Positions 7,568 through 16,954 are shown, numbered from the stretch's first letter. The stretch is DNA of 64,000 bases from Bog-473 sp963719485 (GCA_963719485.1 OY970387.1:1426001-1490000); one strand, 5' to 3'. The notes: generated by a model not told the origin, from the letters alone. Numbers and translations are program-made.

Positions 7568-8736
7568 TAGAAGCCGAAGGGAGCCCTCCGGGTCAGGAGC
7601 TCGGGGCCATCGGCGGCAATGTGCACGGTGGCGCGCTCGAGGCAACCACCGGTGCCCTCTGCGCTCACCCACGACTGGAGGCACAGGACCGAGCCCTCCT
7701 CCAAGCGCGCGGAAAGTCCCCGGCCCAGCCCGATCACGGGGGGCTCTGCCCCGAGGCCGAGACCGTGCGCCAGGACGACTGGAGGCAGGGCCTCTCCCGT
7801 CTGTTGCCAGGCGCGGGAGAGGTCAGCGCCGATCGCCCCTGGATGGCAAGCATCGAGGAGGGCGTCAAGACCACGCCGGCAGCGCACGGCGAGCGAGCTG
7901 GCGCCGCGCGGAGCGGTCGAGCCCGCGAGAACGGTCGTGGCCACGTCAGCCTCGTAGCCGGCGTAGAGGGCGCCCGGGGAAAGGACAACCAGCTCGCCGT
8001 CGCCGATGGACCGGTCACGGGCAACGAAGCGGAAATCGACCGCGCCACGATTCAGCGTGGCGAAGGCGACGCTCTCGCTCGGTGGCGCGGGCACGCCGAG
8101 GTTCCCGATGCACTCGTAATAGGCAGCCAGGAGTCCGCGTTCGCTCACGCCGGGCTCGACGCACTCGCGCATGCCCTGGAGGGCTGTCTCGGCGAGGGCG
8201 GCTGCGGTCCGCATGCAGGCGAGCTCATCGCTCGTCTTGGTCCGTCGTGCCCGCCAGAGAACCGGTGCCGCATCGACGAGCTCGGCAGAAGGGGCAACGC
8301 TCCGGAGATGCTGGGCGAACATGGGAGTAAGGCCATCGGTGCCCACCCGCCGGGCTTCCGCGAGGCCGGGGATCGCCTGCAGTGCGGCCACAAGGTTGGC
8401 CGGGTTCCAGGTGAGGGGGTAGAGGTCCTCGTGGCCGATCTCGGGCGGCACCCCCTCGTCCCACACCGACAGGAGGTGCACCCGCTCGGTCTCACGCACC
8501 ACCACGCTGGCCGGGCCGAAGGGTGCGCTTCCTGCCCTCCAGAGTTGGCGGGCTCCCGAGGCATAGCGGACGTTCGCCGGGCTACCGAGCACGAGCGCGT
8601 CCATCCCCTCGGCCGCGAGGGAGTCGAAGAGGCGTCGGCGCCGTTCCCTGCGCAGCCGCGCGAAGTCGACGCGTGCCGAGTCCTCGAGGGCCATGGTCCC
8701 AACGAGTGCCTCTCGGCTCCGGGCTGCAGGTGTCAT
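7567..8736 (-). CDS. M24 (aminopeptidase P/creatinase-fold) protein lacking two metal ligands
   Basis: The 389-residue protein has an N-terminal creatinase-like domain (MDALVLGSPANVRYASGARQ) and a C-terminal pita-bread domain. Of the five usual metal ligands, the first Asp is replaced (VVLSPGALYAGYEADV keeps only the second Asp). The His is kept (VVLAHGLGLG), the first Glu appears to be Gln (LCLQSWVS), and the last Glu is kept (GGCLERATVHI). It is probably catalytically dead or altered. Its ATG overlaps the stop of the preceding M24 gene (ATGA at 8736-8733), so the two should be made together and may pair. Confidence 0.8.
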   Translation of the reverse strand: MTPAARSREALVGTMALEDSARVDFARLRRERRRRLFDSLAAEGMDALVLGSPANVRYASGARQLWRAGSAPFGPASVVVRETERVHLLSVWDEGVPPEIGHEDLYPLTWNPANLVAALQAIPGLAEARRVGTDGLTPMFAQHLRSVAPSAELVDAAPVLWRARRTKTSDELACMRTAAALAETALQGMRECVEPGVSERGLLAAYYECIGNLGVPAPPSESVAFATLNRGAVDFRFVARDRSIGDGELVVLSPGALYAGYEADVATTVLAGSTAPRGASSLAVRCRRGLDALLDACHPGAIGADLSRAWQQTGEALPPVVLAHGLGLGAEPPVIGLGRGLSARLEEGSVLCLQSWVSAEGTGGCLERATVHIAADGPELLTRRAPFGF

Positions 8737-9983
8737 TGTTCCGTCCTGAAGGGCTCGTAGGTCGAACCGCTGAGCGGCACCCAGCCCGTGTCGGTGACGG
8801 CGACGATGTCCTCGGCGCGGTAGCCGCCTGCTCCGTCGTCCCAGATGACGGGTTCGAGGACGACCACCATTCCCGGTTCCATGATCTGGGCGTCGTCGAA
8901 CTCGGGACCCAGGTCGGTGCCGATGAGGGGCATCTCGGCGCTGTCGGTTCCGACGCCGTGCGCCAGGTAGAAGTGCTCGATCCACGGGCGCTCGCCGCCG
9001 TTCGCTTCGGTCGCGGCCCGGCCGAGCTCTGTCGCGCTGACGCCGGGCCCGAGGACCGCCAGGACCGCGTCCACGACGTGGCGCCATCGGTGGAACTGCC
9101 CGCGCTGGTGAGGGGTCGGGACAGGGTCGGCACCGGTGATCCAGGTCCGCCCGTAGTCCGATGCGTAGCCGTGCCACAGAATGCCGGCATCGACCCAGAT
9201 CAGATCGCCCTCCCGCAGGATGCGGTCGGTCGTCGCCGTGGGATAGGCGAGACCGCCGTGAGAGGTCCAAGGACCCTGCGCCCTCCACGGGGGCATCACC
9301 TGCCAGATCGGGTCGATACTGCCGGCCGAGGCACCGAGCTCGAAAGCTCGGCGTAGAAACACGGCGCTCAGATCGCTCTGCCGCATGCCCGGCCGCAGGG
9401 CCTCCCGGGCGCCGACCATGGCGAGCTCTGAGATGCGTTGCGCAATGCGGATGCAGGCGAGCTCGTCCGGGGTCTTGCGGAGTTTCGCCGGAGCGAGCGC
9501 GGCACGCCCGTCCCGCCAGTCGTAGGTGCCGAGATGTCGCAGCATGGTGTGTGTCTGGTGGTCGACAGCCAGCCGCGAACCGGCGGGAAAGTGGTCGGAC
9601 AGCGCCTTGACCAGCTCCTCTGCGCCGTCGTCGAGGTCGGGGAAGAGCGGTCCATGGACGTGGTCCCGCGGGAGTTCGTCCGGGACACCGTCGCGGACCG
9701 GCGTGTAGACGTGTGGTGCGCCGTCTCCCTTCGCCACGACGACCACCGGGCGGAACAGCCCGGACCGGCCGCTGTCGTCAGCCGGCATAGAGAGGCCCGC
9801 CGCATATTCCACGGCGCTGGTGCTGAGCAGCACCAGGCCATCGAGACCCTGCCGGGCGAGCTCGTCCTGCAGGCGAGCGAACCGCTCGGCTCGCATGCGC
9901 GGCAGATCGGGACTCCCGGGGATGGCCCGCCCCTCAATCGTGACATCCGTCGCCTGCTCACCCACTCGGAGCACCCTCGTCAA
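8733..9983 (-). CDS. M24 family metallopeptidase (Xaa-Pro aminopeptidase-like)
   Basis: The 416-residue protein has a creatinase N-domain (LARQGLDGLVLLSTSAVEYA) and a complete M24 catalytic domain. The ligands are visible as VDAGILWHGYASDYGRT (two Asp), YLAHGVGT (His), VVVLEPVIW (Glu) and GYRAEDIVAV (Glu). It would cleave Xaa-Pro or related amide bonds, or act on creatine-like substrates. The start is uncertain: TTG at 9983 or GTG codons three or six codons later. It is the first gene of a two-gene unit with the ligand-poor paralogue, and divergent from the P450 at 10098. Confidence 0.85.
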   Translation of the reverse strand: MTRVLRVGEQATDVTIEGRAIPGSPDLPRMRAERFARLQDELARQGLDGLVLLSTSAVEYAAGLSMPADDSGRSGLFRPVVVVAKGDGAPHVYTPVRDGVPDELPRDHVHGPLFPDLDDGAEELVKALSDHFPAGSRLAVDHQTHTMLRHLGTYDWRDGRAALAPAKLRKTPDELACIRIAQRISELAMVGAREALRPGMRQSDLSAVFLRRAFELGASAGSIDPIWQVMPPWRAQGPWTSHGGLAYPTATTDRILREGDLIWVDAGILWHGYASDYGRTWITGADPVPTPHQRGQFHRWRHVVDAVLAVLGPGVSATELGRAATEANGGERPWIEHFYLAHGVGTDSAEMPLIGTDLGPEFDDAQIMEPGMVVVLEPVIWDDGAGGYRAEDIVAVTDTGWVPLSGSTYEPFRTEQ

Positions 9984-10097
9984 GAACGGAACCCGGTGTC
10001 AAGCGGTACGAGCCGGGCACCGTATGCGGACGTGCTGCGCTCGCCGCCAACGGGGCCTCATTGACGCCTTCCGCCCGGGGGACGAGGATCATGGGTC

Positions 10098-11339
10098 GTG
10101 CGAGCCGAAGCCGATTTCGACTATCTCTCCCTCGAGTGGCTGGCGGACCGCCACCGGCACAACGACGAGCTCCGCGCCCAGTCCCCGGTGATTTGGAACC
10201 GGACGTACGGGTTCTGGTATGTGACGGGCTACAACGAGGTCGCCGAAGTCTCACGCGATAGCGAGACCTTCACCCCTCGCTACGAGGAACGCGCCTCCGA
10301 TGGGCTGTACTACATCGGGATCATGGGGGTTCCCCGCGACGAGGGCCTGCCACCCGTGGGCATCGCCGAGGCCGAGGCCGGTCGCCACACTGCACTGCGC
10401 CGGGCCATCAACCCGTTCATGCTGCCGGCGGCGGTCGAGAGGGACCGCCCGTTCCTTGAGCAGGCGACGACGTGGTGCCTCGACCAGAAGATCGAGGCGG
10501 GCCGGATGGATATGGTCCTCGACTTCACCAATCCGGTGCCGGCCATCTGGACCATGAGGCTTATGGGCCTTCCCCTCACGCAATGGCAGCACTGGGCGGA
10601 GTACTTCCACTCGGCGACCGCGTACGGCCCGCAGATGCCCGAGCGCCAGGTCGCCCTCGCACGCACACCGGAGATGGTGGCCGAGGTCAAGGAAGTACTG
10701 GGTGAGCGTCGACGCCATCCCGGCGACGACCTTGCCTCGCGGCTGGTCACCATGGAGGTGGAGGGTCGCCCGATGACCGACGACGAGCTGGTCGCCGTGA
10801 TGTGGAACCTGATCGGCGGTGGCGTGGACACGACGACTTCACTCACCTCTCTGGCGCTGGTGCAACTGTCCGCACAACCGGAGCTGCGCGACCGTCTGGC
10901 AGCCAATCCCGACTCACTGGCGTCGGCCTGCGAGGAGTACCTCCGTTGGACCTCGGTCAACGAGACGCTCAGCCGCACCTGTACCCGCGACACAATGCTC
11001 GGCGGCCAGCAGATAAAGCGTGGGGAATTCGTGCTGATGAGCTGGCTGGCGGCCGATCACGACCCAGCTGTTTTCCCCGATCCGGACGCGGTGGACGTCG
11101 ACCGCTCGCCCAATCCACACCTCGCGTTCGGCGTGGGGTCCCACCGCTGCATCGGGCTCCACGTGGCCCGGGTCATGTTCGAGGTCATGATGAGCGAAGT
11201 GCTCACGCGCATTCCCGATTACGTCGTCGATCACGACCGCACGCAGTACTACCAGGGCAACCCCAAGCTCTACGGACTGGCCAAGATGCCAGTGACGTTC
11301 GATGCCGGCACGCCGCTTGGTGTCGACTGCCCCTTCTGA
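10098..11339 (+). CDS. Cytochrome P450
   Basis: The 413-residue protein shows the I-helix oxygen-binding motif GGGVDTTTS, the ExxR motif in EEYLRW and the haem-thiolate loop FGVGSHRCIG with the Cys near residue 351. It is a soluble bacterial class I enzyme with no membrane anchor. No ferredoxin or reductase gene is adjacent, so partners must come from elsewhere. It is transcribed away from the M24 pair across about 114 bases, so the divergent genes may share control. The substrate is unknown; GTG start. Confidence 0.93.
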   Translation: MRAEADFDYLSLEWLADRHRHNDELRAQSPVIWNRTYGFWYVTGYNEVAEVSRDSETFTPRYEERASDGLYYIGIMGVPRDEGLPPVGIAEAEAGRHTALRRAINPFMLPAAVERDRPFLEQATTWCLDQKIEAGRMDMVLDFTNPVPAIWTMRLMGLPLTQWQHWAEYFHSATAYGPQMPERQVALARTPEMVAEVKEVLGERRRHPGDDLASRLVTMEVEGRPMTDDELVAVMWNLIGGGVDTTTSLTSLALVQLSAQPELRDRLAANPDSLASACEEYLRWTSVNETLSRTCTRDTMLGGQQIKRGEFVLMSWLAADHDPAVFPDPDAVDVDRSPNPHLAFGVGSHRCIGLHVARVMFEVMMSEVLTRIPDYVVDHDRTQYYQGNPKLYGLAKMPVTFDAGTPLGVDCPF

Positions 11340-11598
11340 ACTGCTCCTAAAACAACTTCTCCGAATGGCACGTCGGAGAGCTGAAATCGGCCCATAGAGG
11401 CATCCTCAGCTTTGTCGGCTTAGGTTGGCACCCGGCGCCCTTTCTAGGGTGTTCATCAGAACGAGAACTCATAGGGCACGTCGAATTCTGCTGCTCCGAA
11501 AACGGAACTCGAAGGCTCCGAGACTGAGCGGAGGGTCCCGTTTCGGTTGGGTTCGAAGCCCCAGGGGAAATGTTAGAAAGCGGTCTAGCTCATTACTG

Positions 11599-11682
11599 AC
11601 ATCGAGGAAGAGGGTTGGGGCGTTCCGACCAGGGGACCTCCACCGGCGGGGTCAGTCTCCCGCGGCCGCCCGGCGCTCGGCC
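11599..11682. repeat. Dispersed repeat, copy B (HAD gene 5' scrap)
   Basis: This is nearly identical to 7487-7567, with a few substitutions and one inserted G. On the minus strand it encodes only the first residues of the HAD protein (ERPN, then a broken frame). The rest of the gene is gone. Confidence 0.72.
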
Positions 11683-11749
11683 TCCGTGTACTCGATGCTC
11701 TTGGCATGTCCACGCCGCAACCGACTGTAGGAAGCCGATGCCGCGCGTA

Positions 11750-11805
11750 TGGAGCCGGTGACTCCAGCTTGGGAAGCTGATGTTCTGCCTCTGAACTACG
11801 CCCGC
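11750..11805 (-). pseudogene. tRNA-Gly(CCC)-like remnant lacking the T arm
   Basis: On the minus strand GCGGGCG opens a normal acceptor strand. It is followed by a GTTC/GAAC D-arm and a TCAGC-TTCCCAA-GCTGG anticodon arm with anticodon CCC. Then comes AGT and directly CACCGGC-T-CCA, which looks like the 3' acceptor strand, discriminator and CCA. Five of seven acceptor pairs form. The T arm is absent, so the gene is about 18 bases too short and is probably dead. Confidence 0.6.
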
Positions 11806-12179
11806 GAGAACGCGCACACACTACACGCTGGGTAAACGCGATTTGCCTCTGACCGAAAACCGCTAGATGGCCGGAAAAAGTCGCGCGGTGTGGCACGAAA
11901 GCGGCACGCCAAGGCTGTTGCACGCTGTGGCACGGCCGCCGAATTGCGGGTCCGGGGGTCCCCGATCAGGCCCTCCGGGAAGAGCTGCCAGGCGGTTTCG
12001 AGGCGGCCCGCCCGGGGCATCCAACGGGCGTCGCCGGAAGAAGGGAAGCCCCTGCCGGACCCCCAACTACGCCCAGATGTGGTGGTCCAACTATCCTCTG
12101 GGCCGCATCGAAATCCCAGGTGGCGCTCGCACTCCGCCACGGTTCCTGTTCGACGATCTGAGATAGGCGAGGAGCATTC

Positions 12180-14249
12180 GTGCCCGTCAGAATCATCATT
12201 GGACTCCTGGTCACGGTCATCGGCTTCGGCATTGCCGCCCGCCGCTTCCACTGGCTGTCCAAGCTCATCCGCTCCGGGAAGAAGGACCCCAACCGGTCCC
12301 GGGGCCCCATCAGGTTCAAGGTCGAGGCCGAGACGGTCGAGGTGGCCGGCCAGCGCAAGCTCCTGCAATGGACGGTCCCGGGCCTGGCCCACTTCTTCAC
12401 CATGTGGGGCTTCACCATCCTGCTGCTGACGATCATCGAGGCCTACGGCGACCTCTTCAACAAGTACTTCCACATCCCGGGCATCGGGACCTGGAACTGG
12501 GTCGGCTTCATTGAGGACTTCTTCACCGTTGCGGTCCTGATCGCCCTAATCACGTTCGCCGTCATCCGCGTGAAGAACGCGCCGAGCCGGCTCCACCGCA
12601 AGTCACGCTTCTTCGGCTCCCACCTCGATGCCGCCTGGCTCGTCCTCCTCATGATCGCCGGCGTCATGATCACGCTCCTCCTCTACCGCGGCGCGCAGGT
12701 CAACACCGACCCGACCCAGTTCCCCTACGGCTGGGGGGCCTTCGCCTCCCACACCGTGGCCAAGTGGCTGGCCCCGCTCGGGGCCGGCACCAACTCGGTG
12801 CTCGTCACCGTTTTCCTGCTCCTCAACATCGCCATCATCTCGGGCTTCATCGTCTTCGTCTCCTACTCCAAGCACCTCCACATCTTCTTTGCGCCCATCA
12901 ATGTGGCTTTCTCCCGTCGCCCCCGAGCCCTGGGAGCGCTGTACAGCACGCCCGACATGGACATGGAGAACGTCGACGAGGACACCGTGTTCGGTGTGGG
13001 CGAGATCGGCCACTTCAGCTGGAAGCAGATGCTCGACTTCGCCACCTGTACCGAGTGCGGGCGCTGCCAGTCGGCTTGCCCCGCCTGGACCACGGACAAG
13101 CCGCTCTCTCCCAAGCTCCTCATCATGAACCTGCGCGACAACATGTTCGCCTCGGCAACCCCGCTGCTCACCGGCGAGGGTGAGCAGACCGCCCTGGTGC
13201 CCAATGTCATCGACCCCGACGTGCTCTGGGCCTGCACCACCTGCGGCGCCTGCGTGAACGAGTGCCCGGTCGACATCGAGCACATCGACGCCATCGTCGA
13301 CATGCGCCGCTACCAGGTGCTCATGGAGTCCGAGTTCCCGTCCGAGGCCGGCCTCATGCTGCGCAACGTCGAGAACCAGGGCGACCCCTGGGGCCTCGGA
13401 CAGCAGAAGCGCACCGAGTGGACGCAGACCCTCGACTTCGAGATCCCGGTCATCACCGGCACCATCCCCGACGACATCGAGTACCTGTACTGGGTGGGCT
13501 GCGCCGGCGCGTTGGACGAGCGGGCCCGCAAGGGCGTGCAGGCCACGGCGCGCATGCTGCACCGGGCTGGCGTCACCTTCGGCATCCTCGGCCCCAAGGA
13601 GTCATGCACCGGTGATCCGGTGCGCCGGCTGGGCAACGAGTACCTCTACCAGGAACAGACGAAGATGAACATCGCCACCCTCGACGAGGCCGGGGCGAAG
13701 AAGATCATCGCCAGCTGCCCGCACTGCTTCAACACGATCAAGAACGAGTACCCCGCCCTCGGGGGCAACTACGAGGTCATCCATCACGCCGAGCTGCTCG
13801 AGCACCTGGTGAAGTCGGGCAAGCTGACGCCGGGATCGGGCTATTCCGGCAAGGTGACCTACCACGACCCCTGCTACCTCGGCCGGCACAACCGGATCAT
13901 CGAGGAGCCACGCTCGGTGCTGAGCGCCATCCCCGGCGTGGAGCAGATCGAGATGAAGCGGTGCAAGGAGCGCGGCTTCTGCTGCGGTGCCGGCGGGGCA
14001 CGCATGTGGTTGGAGGAGAACATCGGCAAGCGCGTGAACATGGAGCGCATGGACGAGGCTTTAGGGACAGGGGCCGATGTCGTGTCGACGGCTTGCCCCT
14101 ACTGCATGATCATGCTCGACGACGCGGTCCGGGCCAACGACAAGCAGGACGACGTGCGCGTGCTCGACCTCTCGCAATTGGTGGAGGAGTCGCTCAACGG
14201 GGGGCCGGTGACGGCGGCGGCGGCGTCACCGGCCGGGACGCCGGCCTGA
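12180..14249 (+). CDS. Membrane Fe-S reductase, EtfD-like (Rv0338c type)
   Basis: The 689-residue protein starts at GTG after GCGAGGAG. The N-terminal 240 residues carry several membrane helices resembling a haem-binding gamma subunit. Two 4Fe-4S motifs follow (CTECGRCQSACP and CTTCGACVNECP), then two CCG-type domains (WVGCAGAL, ESCTGDP, then HDPCYLGR, FCCGAGGARM, TACPYCM). This order matches mycobacterial Rv0338c/EtfD, which takes electrons from electron-transfer flavoprotein during fatty-acid oxidation and passes them to menaquinone. It is somewhat shorter than the mycobacterial protein. No etfAB genes are adjacent. It stands alone with its own upstream region. Confidence 0.85.
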   Translation: MPVRIIIGLLVTVIGFGIAARRFHWLSKLIRSGKKDPNRSRGPIRFKVEAETVEVAGQRKLLQWTVPGLAHFFTMWGFTILLLTIIEAYGDLFNKYFHIPGIGTWNWVGFIEDFFTVAVLIALITFAVIRVKNAPSRLHRKSRFFGSHLDAAWLVLLMIAGVMITLLLYRGAQVNTDPTQFPYGWGAFASHTVAKWLAPLGAGTNSVLVTVFLLLNIAIISGFIVFVSYSKHLHIFFAPINVAFSRRPRALGALYSTPDMDMENVDEDTVFGVGEIGHFSWKQMLDFATCTECGRCQSACPAWTTDKPLSPKLLIMNLRDNMFASATPLLTGEGEQTALVPNVIDPDVLWACTTCGACVNECPVDIEHIDAIVDMRRYQVLMESEFPSEAGLMLRNVENQGDPWGLGQQKRTEWTQTLDFEIPVITGTIPDDIEYLYWVGCAGALDERARKGVQATARMLHRAGVTFGILGPKESCTGDPVRRLGNEYLYQEQTKMNIATLDEAGAKKIIASCPHCFNTIKNEYPALGGNYEVIHHAELLEHLVKSGKLTPGSGYSGKVTYHDPCYLGRHNRIIEEPRSVLSAIPGVEQIEMKRCKERGFCCGAGGARMWLEENIGKRVNMERMDEALGTGADVVSTACPYCMIMLDDAVRANDKQDDVRVLDLSQLVEESLNGGPVTAAAASPAGTPA

Positions 14250-14430
14250 CCAAACGCTCCGAGATCTCCCTGTTCGCTGCGTCAATCCTCGAACAGTGGT
14301 CTGGTGCTTCCTCATAGCGATTCTCACGCGCTCATGGTCTGCGCAATGCTCGCCGCTTTCTCACTTCACAAAGCAAGTAAGTCCCGCTCTTGGAATCAGC
14401 CGACGCACGAAACTGACGATCTCGATCGAC

Positions 14431-14479
14431 CGGGTCGCTAATCAATCATCGGGGTCGCTAATCAATCATCGGGTCGCGG
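14431..14479. repeat. Short direct repeat at the end of the DUF2510 gene
   Basis: GGGTCGCTAATCAATCATCG occurs twice in tandem, and a third copy (GGGTCGCGG) runs into the 3' end of the minus-strand gene that stops at 14462. It looks like a slippage duplication of the gene end. Confidence 0.7.
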
Positions 14480-15490
14480 AAGCTGGTCTGTCGAGGGAGT
14501 GCCGCCGTTGAGAACGTGATCGGTCCATTGGACTCCATCCCACCAACGAAGCTCATTCCTGTGGGTGGGATCGGACTGCCACGAGGACGGCACCCTTGTC
14601 GACGTGTCGGGTTGAGGTATCCCGGGCTCTGCGGCCGTTGTGGGCTGCAGAGGCAGAGGCGGCCTCAGCTCGCTTGTCCTGGCAAATGCCGCCCATCCCA
14701 ACACCAAGGCAGCGACGGCGGTCAAGAATGCTGGGATCGAAAGGGAGATCCGATACGTGAGGAACGAGGGAGGCGGAGTTCCGTAGACGAGTCCCCCGGC
14801 CACTGCACGGGCAACGCCACTGAGCACCAAGATCCAGAGTCCCAACGCGAGGGCCGTGAAATATCTCGTCTTAATGAATCCCTTCGATTTAGAAATGGAA
14901 AGGACGACGACGAGACCGGCAGTCCCTACGGCTACGAGCACAGCGTCCGCGATAGCGAGAGACACCTGGCTGAAAGAGGGTTCGGGCAAGCCGAAACTGA
15001 CTGCCACGATGATCAATGAAGCTGCGGCGCCGAGCCGCAGCGTTGCCTGACGGGGTGTCCCAGGAACTTCCGCTTCATTCAACGCATGGCGAGCTGCCCC
15101 AACAACCACGACGATCGCCCAGCCGCCCAAGCCGATGGCTGACACGACATTTCCTGCTTGTGAGGCTTGTAACCCATTTGCAGCTACGAGTAACAAGCCG
15201 ATCACAATCAAGAGGGTCGAGACGGCGGCACCTGCAATCTCCCACGTCACAGACCAGCGACGGTCGACAAACAGGCTCCAGCCGACAAAGGCGATGGCAA
15301 TGAGAACCATTAGCCCCGCGGCGAACAGAACCCATTCCGACGCTGTTCCAAGGTCTTGAAAAGTACCGACGTCTTGAGGACCAGAAAAGGTTGCGTACGC
15401 CACGCCAGCGAGGACGCTCGATAAAGCCCACAATGCTGCCGCGACAGAGGCCATGAGCATCGCTGGGATGGATCGGGTTAGCTCGTTCAT
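14462..15490 (-). CDS. Multi-pass membrane protein with C-terminal DUF2510
   Basis: The 342-residue protein has about eight hydrophobic helices followed by a Pro-rich linker. It ends in a DUF2510 motif with a RWWDGVQWTDHV core, a small domain common in actinobacterial membrane proteins. GGAG sits two to three bases before the ATG at 15490. The function is unknown. Nearby is the NERD-domain membrane protein, transcribed the other way. Base composition here is lower in GC than most of the window, which may mark a transferred pair. Confidence 0.72.
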   Translation of the reverse strand: MNELTRSIPAMLMASVAAALWALSSVLAGVAYATFSGPQDVGTFQDLGTASEWVLFAAGLMVLIAIAFVGWSLFVDRRWSVTWEIAGAAVSTLLIVIGLLLVAANGLQASQAGNVVSAIGLGGWAIVVVVGAARHALNEAEVPGTPRQATLRLGAAASLIIVAVSFGLPEPSFSQVSLAIADAVLVAVGTAGLVVVLSISKSKGFIKTRYFTALALGLWILVLSGVARAVAGGLVYGTPPPSFLTYRISLSIPAFLTAVAALVLGWAAFARTSELRPPLPLQPTTAAEPGIPQPDTSTRVPSSWQSDPTHRNELRWWDGVQWTDHVLNGGTPSTDQLPRPDD

Positions 15491-15614
15491 TTCTCCGCCT
15501 AACCGATGACCGAACAGGCAACGTGAAAAATGCTCAACCGATTGAATCCTAGCCCCCTACATCCAGCGAATCTTTCCGAACCCGTGGAGCTCTCGTTGAT
15601 CGGCGGGTCGAGAA

Positions 15615-16715
15615 GTGGTCTCTGTCAGACTCTGGCGAATGGGTGGCCGATTCCGTGCATTGCTGGACGACCTCGCCGTGGACCTGTCGTTCGTCGAAGA
15701 TCGAGCGGGCAGGTATCCAAGATCCCTCGCCCGAGACCGATACCGCCGATTTCTTAGGGATTCGTGGTTCCGGCTCTTAATCATCTTGCTAGTGGGCGTC
15801 GGTCTTGGCGGGTTGGTCTTCTTCTTACCCAGCTGGATGCAGGGTTTCATCGGCGGCATCTGGATCGCCTCCGTGGTGTGGTTCGTTGCCTTGTTAGTCA
15901 TTCAAAGTGCGGGAACTGCGCCGATCACAATGGGCGCAACCGCTGAACAATGGACCGCTCAAGAGATGCGCATGCTCCGTCGGAGTGGCTGGAAGGTGAC
16001 ATCTCATGTCAGGCCTTGGGTGAAGGGCGGCGACGTTGACCATCTGGCTATTGGCCCCGGAGGTGCCGTTGTAATCGAAAGCAAATGGGTCTCCGATGAA
16101 CGCACCCTTCAGCGCTCGGACCGTGTAGAGGAAGACCGCAAGCAGTTGGAGAAATCCGCCATCCGAATAAGGAACACACTCAGGAACCGACTGCAGAACG
16201 CACCGATCCGGTCGGCAGTCGTCTATTGGGGTGCGGTCAACCATGCCGATGCTGCCGTCACATCGGTTGACAATGATCCACAGGTTTTGGTTGGCTCACA
16301 GCTTGAGAGGTGGCTGCACACGATCTCGCGAATGCCTCAGGTGGTGAACGACGAAGAAGTGCAGTCGGCATGGGACACGATTACCCATTTCCTTCAACAG
16401 ACCGATCATCAAGAACTTGGCGAGAATTACGAATCCAAGCGCACCTTGATGCGAAGGGGCCTTGATGTGCTGCTAGGCCCATTCGCCGTTCTGGCTACAT
16501 TTTGGGGCGCAGCGCTGTTCATAGGCTCGTTCGGCGTTTTGGCCCTAGTGCCGTTAGCTGGCTTGTTTGGGATCGGCCGCATTCTCTACCACATAGGGCG
16601 GGCTCCTACGGCGACGACTTGGCGACGAGTCGGCGCGGGTGTGATGGCTGCGTCAACGTTCATCATCATTGTGGTTGCGGCTCTCTATTTGGGGTCACGA
16701 CTCTTTCATTTCTAG
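15615..16715 (+). CDS. NERD-domain membrane protein
   Basis: Two N-terminal helices (residues about 48-95) lead into a NERD (nuclease-related) domain. It has GATAEQWTAQEMRMLRRSGW, then GGDVDHLAIGPGGAVVIESKW, giving the D-x-D-H and E-S-K elements of a PD-(D/E)xK-like fold. Two more hydrophobic helices close the C-terminus. The start is uncertain: GTG at 15615 or ATG at 15639. Nuclease activity is inferred from the motif only. NERD proteins often sit near DNA-processing genes, but here the neighbours are a membrane protein and an F420-type enzyme. Confidence 0.75.
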   Translation: MVSVRLWRMGGRFRALLDDLAVDLSFVEDRAGRYPRSLARDRYRRFLRDSWFRLLIILLVGVGLGGLVFFLPSWMQGFIGGIWIASVVWFVALLVIQSAGTAPITMGATAEQWTAQEMRMLRRSGWKVTSHVRPWVKGGDVDHLAIGPGGAVVIESKWVSDERTLQRSDRVEEDRKQLEKSAIRIRNTLRNRLQNAPIRSAVVYWGAVNHADAAVTSVDNDPQVLVGSQLERWLHTISRMPQVVNDEEVQSAWDTITHFLQQTDHQELGENYESKRTLMRRGLDVLLGPFAVLATFWGAALFIGSFGVLALVPLAGLFGIGRILYHIGRAPTATTWRRVGAGVMAASTFIIIVVAALYLGSRLFHF

Positions 16716-16954
16716 ATGCCACTGCCTTTGTTCCCGCGTCTGGTCCTGAGAACTCGGTCCGCAGACGCATGTTCGAAATCTCCACCATGGGAGTTTGGTC
16801 ACTACACCTTGGGGCAATGTTCATTTACTCGCCATCGGGCACGCCGGCTTCACTGCATCCGAGTAGGTAGTCGGCGCGTAATTGGCAGCGCCTCGGCCTG
16901 TTTCGCCAACGCCCTTCGTGATCCGCGTTGATCGCAATGCTGCTAAGCCAGGCC

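Larger units (their letters stand above)
11340..12179. other. Gene-poor stretch with gene and tRNA remnants
   Basis: No convincing protein gene lies in these 840 bases. They hold a T-arm-like element at 11546-11563, a copy of the HAD-gene repeat at 11599-11682, and a tRNA-Gly-like remnant at 11750-11805. The last part leads into the promoter of the Fe-S reductase. The mix of fragments suggests a past integration or recombination site. Confidence 0.6.

Noticed and set aside
11750..11805. Functional tRNA-Gly
   Set aside because: The T arm is absent and two acceptor pairs are mismatched, so it is listed as a remnant.
14431..14479. CRISPR-like repeats
   Set aside because: Only two full copies stand directly in tandem without spacers, and no cas genes are near.
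16716..16931. A 71-codon open frame after the NERD gene
   Set aside because: No ribosome site, Arg/Ser-rich random-looking product; nothing else is seen in this short gap.
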